This document shows, piece by piece, positions 6,537 through 9,381 of a stretch of DNA of 9,381 nucleotides. The stretch comes from Acidobacteriota bacterium (lineage in GTDB: Bacteria; Acidobacteriota; Terriglobia; Bryobacterales; Bryobacteraceae): assembly GCA_016871135.1 (NCBI GenBank), contig VFZQ01000152.1:1-9381 (forward strand). Reading direction: 5' to 3'. The notes under the pieces were generated by a model. The model was not told the origin of the DNA, did no database searches, and saw nothing but the letters and a program-made list of their open reading frames with translations. A program made the position numbers and the translations under genes. Each line of letters begins with the position of its first letter. Position 1 is the stretch's first letter.

Positions 6537-6548
6537 GGAATTACGCCG

Positions 6549-7370
6549 ATGAAAGCGCTTCTTGAGAGCCTGCGCCCGAGCGATCCGGACCTTGCTCTAG
6601 CGATGGCAATCGATTCGCGCCGGCTTCCCGCGCACATTGCCGTCATCATGGATGGCAACGGGAGATGGGCCAACCGGCGCATGCTGCCGCGTGTGGCGGG
6701 TCATCAAGCGGGTATTCAGCCCGTCCGCACCACGGTCGAGACTTGCGCGCAACTCGGCATCGAAGCGCTCACGCTCTACGCCTTCTCGGTCGAAAACTGG
6801 AAACGCCCGCGCGCCGAAGTCGACACGCTGTGGGTGCTTCTGCGCACCTACCTGCGCAAGGAACTGGCGACGCTCCAAAAGAACAACGTCAAGCTGCAAG
6901 CGATCGGCCGCATTGAATATCTGCCCGCGGTGGTGCGCGAGGAACTTGAGGCGACCGCGGCCGCCACCGCTTCCAACACGGGCCTCCAGCTGAACCTCGC
7001 CATCAACTATAGCGGCAAGGCCGAACTGGTCGACGCCGTCAATCAGATGATCGCCGAAGCCCGCGAGAGCGGCTCTCTGGAATCGCTCCGCGCCTCCGAA
7101 GACCTCATCGCGCGCAACCTCTACACCGCCGGTATGCCCGATCCCGATCTGCTCGTCCGCACCTCCGGCGAACTGCGCATTTCGAACTTCCTGCTTTGGC
7201 AAATCGCCTACGCCGAGATCTACGTCACCGACACTTACTGGCCAGATTTCAAACGTGCCGATCTCCTCGAAGCCATCCTCGACTACCAGAAACGCGATCG
7301 CCGCTTCGGTGGATTAAGCAGCGCCGCCGCCGAGCAACAGGCCGCCGACGAGGCCGTTCCGGCGCGATGA
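6549..7370 (+). CDS. uppS: Polyprenyl (undecaprenyl) diphosphate synthase, cis-prenyltransferase
   Basis: This enzyme adds cis-isoprene units to farnesyl diphosphate to make undecaprenyl diphosphate, the lipid carrier for peptidoglycan and surface polysaccharides. The 273-residue sequence carries every family motif: HIAVIMDGNGRWA (29-41, D35 binding magnesium and diphosphate), GHQAG (51-55), YAFSVENWKRP (77-87), and LLVRTSGELRISNFLLWQ (201-218), with R204, R210 and S212 for isopentenyl diphosphate, then E223 in AYAE. The C-terminus has an alanine- and glutamine-rich tail of about 18 residues after FGG that is probably disordered. A good Shine-Dalgarno (GAGGA, 6535-6539) overlaps the pilD stop and supports ATG 6549. 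The stop overlaps the next gene's start by four bases (ATGA). The cis-enzyme here and the trans-enzyme at 2328 use the same precursors. The protein is cytoplasmic and membrane-associated. Confidence 0.96.
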   Translation: MKALLESLRPSDPDLALAMAIDSRRLPAHIAVIMDGNGRWANRRMLPRVAGHQAGIQPVRTTVETCAQLGIEALTLYAFSVENWKRPRAEVDTLWVLLRTYLRKELATLQKNNVKLQAIGRIEYLPAVVREELEATAAATASNTGLQLNLAINYSGKAELVDAVNQMIAEARESGSLESLRASEDLIARNLYTAGMPDPDLLVRTSGELRISNFLLWQIAYAEIYVTDTYWPDFKRADLLEAILDYQKRDRRFGGLSSAAAEQQAADEAVPAR

Positions 7371-8140
7371 AGCGGGTCGTCACCTCGCTTCTTCTCATCC
7401 CGACAATTATCTGGATCGTCCTTTTCTCGCCGGACACGATCTTCACGGCGGCGACGTGCGTCTTCGCGGGCCTGTGCTGGTTCGAGTACGCCGGCATCGC
7501 CGCGCACTACGGCGCCCGTTTCCGCGCGGCGCAAGGCTGGATCCCCGGCTTCGCGTTCCTGCTGATTCAACGCGACGAAACGTTGCTGCTGATGATGATC
7601 GCGCTCGGCGTATTAATGCTCTCGATGCGCTGCTCGGATTTGAAAGACGCGTTTCCAACCGCGGGACTCTTCCTTGTCGGCATGCTCTACGTATTCGGCG
7701 CCTGGCGGTCGGCGATCGCGCTGCACACACGAAACGAGTACTGGCTGCTGTTCGCGCTGACGATCAACTGGATCGGCGACACCGCGGCTTTCTACGTCGG
7801 CCGCGCCATTGGCAAACACAAACTCGCCCCTCGCGTCAGCCCGGGCAAGAGTTGGGAAGGCGCAATCGCGAGCCTTACCGGCGCCGCGGTTTACGGCGTG
7901 TTCCTGTTGCGGTGGGCGATCCCCGCCGTCGAACTGCCGGTCGCTATTTCGATCGCCGTGGCCGGCAATGCCGCCGGACAGTTGGGCGATCTCGTCGAGT
8001 CAGCGCTCAAGCGGGGCGCCGGGGTGAAGGACTCCGGAACGCTTCTGCCCGGCCACGGGGGCTGGCTCGACCGGCTCGACTCGAGCCTCTTCTCCATGCC
8101 TGCCGTTCATCTGCTGATCTCCTTACTTGGTTTGCAGTAG
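7367..8140 (+). CDS. cdsA: Phosphatidate cytidylyltransferase
   Basis: This integral membrane enzyme makes CDP-diacylglycerol from phosphatidate and CTP, the branch point for bacterial phospholipids. The protein has 257 residues with multiple hydrophobic segments, the first at 5-20. INWIGDTAAFYVGR (133-146, D138), SPGKSWEG (158-165) and the full CDS signature from S212 to D238 (ALKRGAGVKDSG then LPGHGGWLDRLD) are present. The start ATG overlaps the uppS stop as ATGA, so translation is probably coupled; no strong Shine-Dalgarno is seen. uppS followed by cdsA is a widely conserved order, usually continuing with dxr and rseP. Here that order ends, and a regulatory gene begins 29 bases later. Confidence 0.96.
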   Translation: MKRVVTSLLLIPTIIWIVLFSPDTIFTAATCVFAGLCWFEYAGIAAHYGARFRAAQGWIPGFAFLLIQRDETLLLMMIALGVLMLSMRCSDLKDAFPTAGLFLVGMLYVFGAWRSAIALHTRNEYWLLFALTINWIGDTAAFYVGRAIGKHKLAPRVSPGKSWEGAIASLTGAAVYGVFLLRWAIPAVELPVAISIAVAGNAAGQLGDLVESALKRGAGVKDSGTLLPGHGGWLDRLDSSLFSMPAVHLLISLLGLQ

Positions 8141-8160
8141 GCAAAGCGGACTGATAGGAT
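8132..8160 (+). promoter_or_regulatory. Candidate promoter for the winged-helix/hydrolase gene
   Basis: TTGCAG (8132-8137) and TAGGAT (8155-8160) have a 17-bp spacer, although each matches consensus only partly. The predicted start near 8167 is almost at ATG 8170, giving a nearly leaderless message. The -35 box overlaps the end of cdsA. An independent promoter here fits the change from lipid genes to a regulator. Confidence 0.35.
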
Positions 8161-8169
8161 GCGAAGTAG

Positions 8170-9381
8170 ATGAACATTCGATTCGGCGAATTCACGCTCG
8201 ATGCCGCCGAACGCCGTTTGTGGTGTGGGGGAGAGGAAGTCGCACTCGCGCCGAAGGCGTTTGAGTTGCTCGGCTATCTCGCCAAGAACAAAGGCCGGGT
8301 CTGTACGCGCGAGGAGCTATTCTCGGCGCTCTGGCCGGAGACCTATGTCGACGATCACGCGCTGTCGGTCCAAATTGCCGATATCCGCCGGGCGTTGGGA
8401 GACACGCCGAAGGCGCCTCGATTCATCGAAACGCGGTCCCGACGCGGTTACTCCTTCATCGGACACATCTCGCAACCAGCGCAAGCCGGTTCGACGGAGC
8501 CCGATTGGCAGGCTCCCGAAACCCGCTACGCCGCCAGCGGCGACGTCAATATCGCCTATCAGGTTTTCGGCGACGGGCCGGTCGACCTGGTCTTCGTGAT
8601 GGGTTGGGTTTCGCACCTCGAGTATTTCTGGCGCGAGCCGCGCTTCGCCACATTCCTCCGCCGCCTCGGCGAGTTTTCGCGCGTCATTCTCTTCGATAAA
8701 CGCGGCACCGGGTTATCCGATCGCGTACCACTCAGCCAGTTGCCCACTCTGGAACAGCGCATGGACGATGTGCGCGCCGTCATGGAGGCGGCTAACTCGA
8801 GTCGCGCCGTGCTCTGCGGCGTCTCCGAGGGCGGCCCGCTCTGCACGCTGTTCGCGGCAACCTATCCCGAAAAGACGCAAGGCCTCGTCATGATCGGCAG
8901 CTACGCCCGCCGCCTTCGCGATGCCGATTATCCGTGGGGGCCAACGCGCGAAGAGCGCGACGCCTACTGCAAACACATCCGCGAGAACTGGGGCGGTCCG
9001 GTGGGAATCGAAGACCGCGCGCCGTCTCTGGCCGACGATCCCACGTTCCGCGACTGGTGGGCCACCTACCTTCGCATGGGGGCGAGCCCGGGCGCAGCCG
9101 AGGCCTTGACGCGGATGAACGCCGACATCGATGTGCGCGCCGTTCTACCCTCCGTGCGAACGCGCACCTTGGTGATCCACCGGCGCGACGACAAGACCCT
9201 TCTCGCGGAGGAAGGCAAGTACATGGCCTCCCGCATTCCTGGCGCACGATTTGTCGAGCTGGACGGCGCCGATCATCTTCCCTTCGTCGGCGATCAGGGC
9301 GAGATGATTGAAGAAATCGAAGGTTTTCTCGCCGCCACCGCTGGATTCGAAGAACCCGAACGCGCCCTCGCTACCGTGCTG
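8170..9381 (+). CDS. Winged-helix DNA-binding + alpha/beta hydrolase protein, likely with a C-terminal nucleotide cyclase (3' end outside window)
   Basis: The frame is open to the last base, giving 404 residues without a stop. Residues 1-98 are an OmpR/CadC-type winged helix (FGEFTLDAAERRLW, LAPKAFELLGYLAKNKGRV, EELFSALWPET, then SVQIADIRRALGD and RRGYSFIG). Residues about 118-388 are an alpha/beta hydrolase: GVSEGG holds nucleophile S219, D340 or D341 in HRRDD is the acid, and H369 in GADHLPF is the base; FVMGW supplies the oxyanion region. The final ALATVL resembles the lead-in to class III adenylate/guanylate cyclase domains (commonly TVLFTDIVGST), so a cyclase probably follows. Hydrolase-cyclase fusions are known, for example mycobacterial Rv1900c; the added DNA-binding domain would make this a sensor that might link gene control to cyclic nucleotide. 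No signal peptide or membrane segment lies in the visible part, so it is cytoplasmic. The hydrolase may act as a ligand sensor, not an enzyme. The function is inferred. Confidence 0.88.
   Translation, partial: MNIRFGEFTLDAAERRLWCGGEEVALAPKAFELLGYLAKNKGRVCTREELFSALWPETYVDDHALSVQIADIRRALGDTPKAPRFIETRSRRGYSFIGHISQPAQAGSTEPDWQAPETRYAASGDVNIAYQVFGDGPVDLVFVMGWVSHLEYFWREPRFATFLRRLGEFSRVILFDKRGTGLSDRVPLSQLPTLEQRMDDVRAVMEAANSSRAVLCGVSEGGPLCTLFAATYPEKTQGLVMIGSYARRLRDADYPWGPTREERDAYCKHIRENWGGPVGIEDRAPSLADDPTFRDWWATYLRMGASPGAAEALTRMNADIDVRAVLPSVRTRTLVIHRRDDKTLLAEEGKYMASRIPGARFVELDGADHLPFVGDQGEMIEEIEGFLAATAGFEEPERALATVL

Overview
This window looks like chromosomal DNA of a GC-rich, Gram-negative-type soil bacterium. 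The best guess is an acidobacterium of the Solibacter/Bryobacter kind. That is inferred from short Tat-like signal peptides on sulfatases and on a Gfo/Idh/MocA oxidoreductase, a carboxypeptidase-regulatory-like protein, and a CadC-type winged-helix multidomain regulator beside housekeeping lipid genes. No rRNA, tRNA, CRISPR array or insertion sequence is visible.

Left end (1-2303): a sulfatase gene on the minus strand is broken at position 234/235 by what looks like the 5' end of a group II intron in the same orientation. The intron begins GTGCG and shows a run of domain-I-like hairpins; the rest of it, including any reverse transcriptase and the second sulfatase exon, lies beyond base 1. Divergently, only 28 bp away, is a Tat-exported Gfo/Idh/MocA oxidoreductase. 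This pair suggests extracytoplasmic processing of sulfated or otherwise decorated glycans.

Middle (2328-5679): a long-chain polyprenyl diphosphate synthase gene is translationally coupled (TGATG) to a single-domain rhodanese. Convergent to these is a lower-GC, two-repeat beta-sandwich protein of unknown role. A second, intact sulfatase with a formylglycine motif and a Tat-like leader diverges from it.

Right part (5718-8140): a tight set of three genes encodes a type IV prepilin peptidase (pilD), undecaprenyl diphosphate synthase (uppS, Shine-Dalgarno overlapping the pilD stop) and phosphatidate cytidylyltransferase (cdsA, ATGA overlap with uppS). They supply envelope functions: pilin processing, the lipid carrier for peptidoglycan, and CDP-diacylglycerol.

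Right end (8170-9381): an open reading frame leaves the window. It encodes an OmpR/CadC-type DNA-binding winged helix fused to an alpha/beta hydrolase. The last residues in the window (ALATVL) match the usual entry into a class III nucleotide cyclase domain, so the whole protein may be a DNA-binding, ligand-sensing cyclase.

A recurring theme is that genes heading transcription units have a TATAAT-like hexamer a few bases before the start codon and mostly no good Shine-Dalgarno, as expected for leaderless or near-leaderless mRNAs. No convincing intrinsic terminator was found. All coding gaps are shorter than 50 bp except the 234 bp of intron at the left edge.
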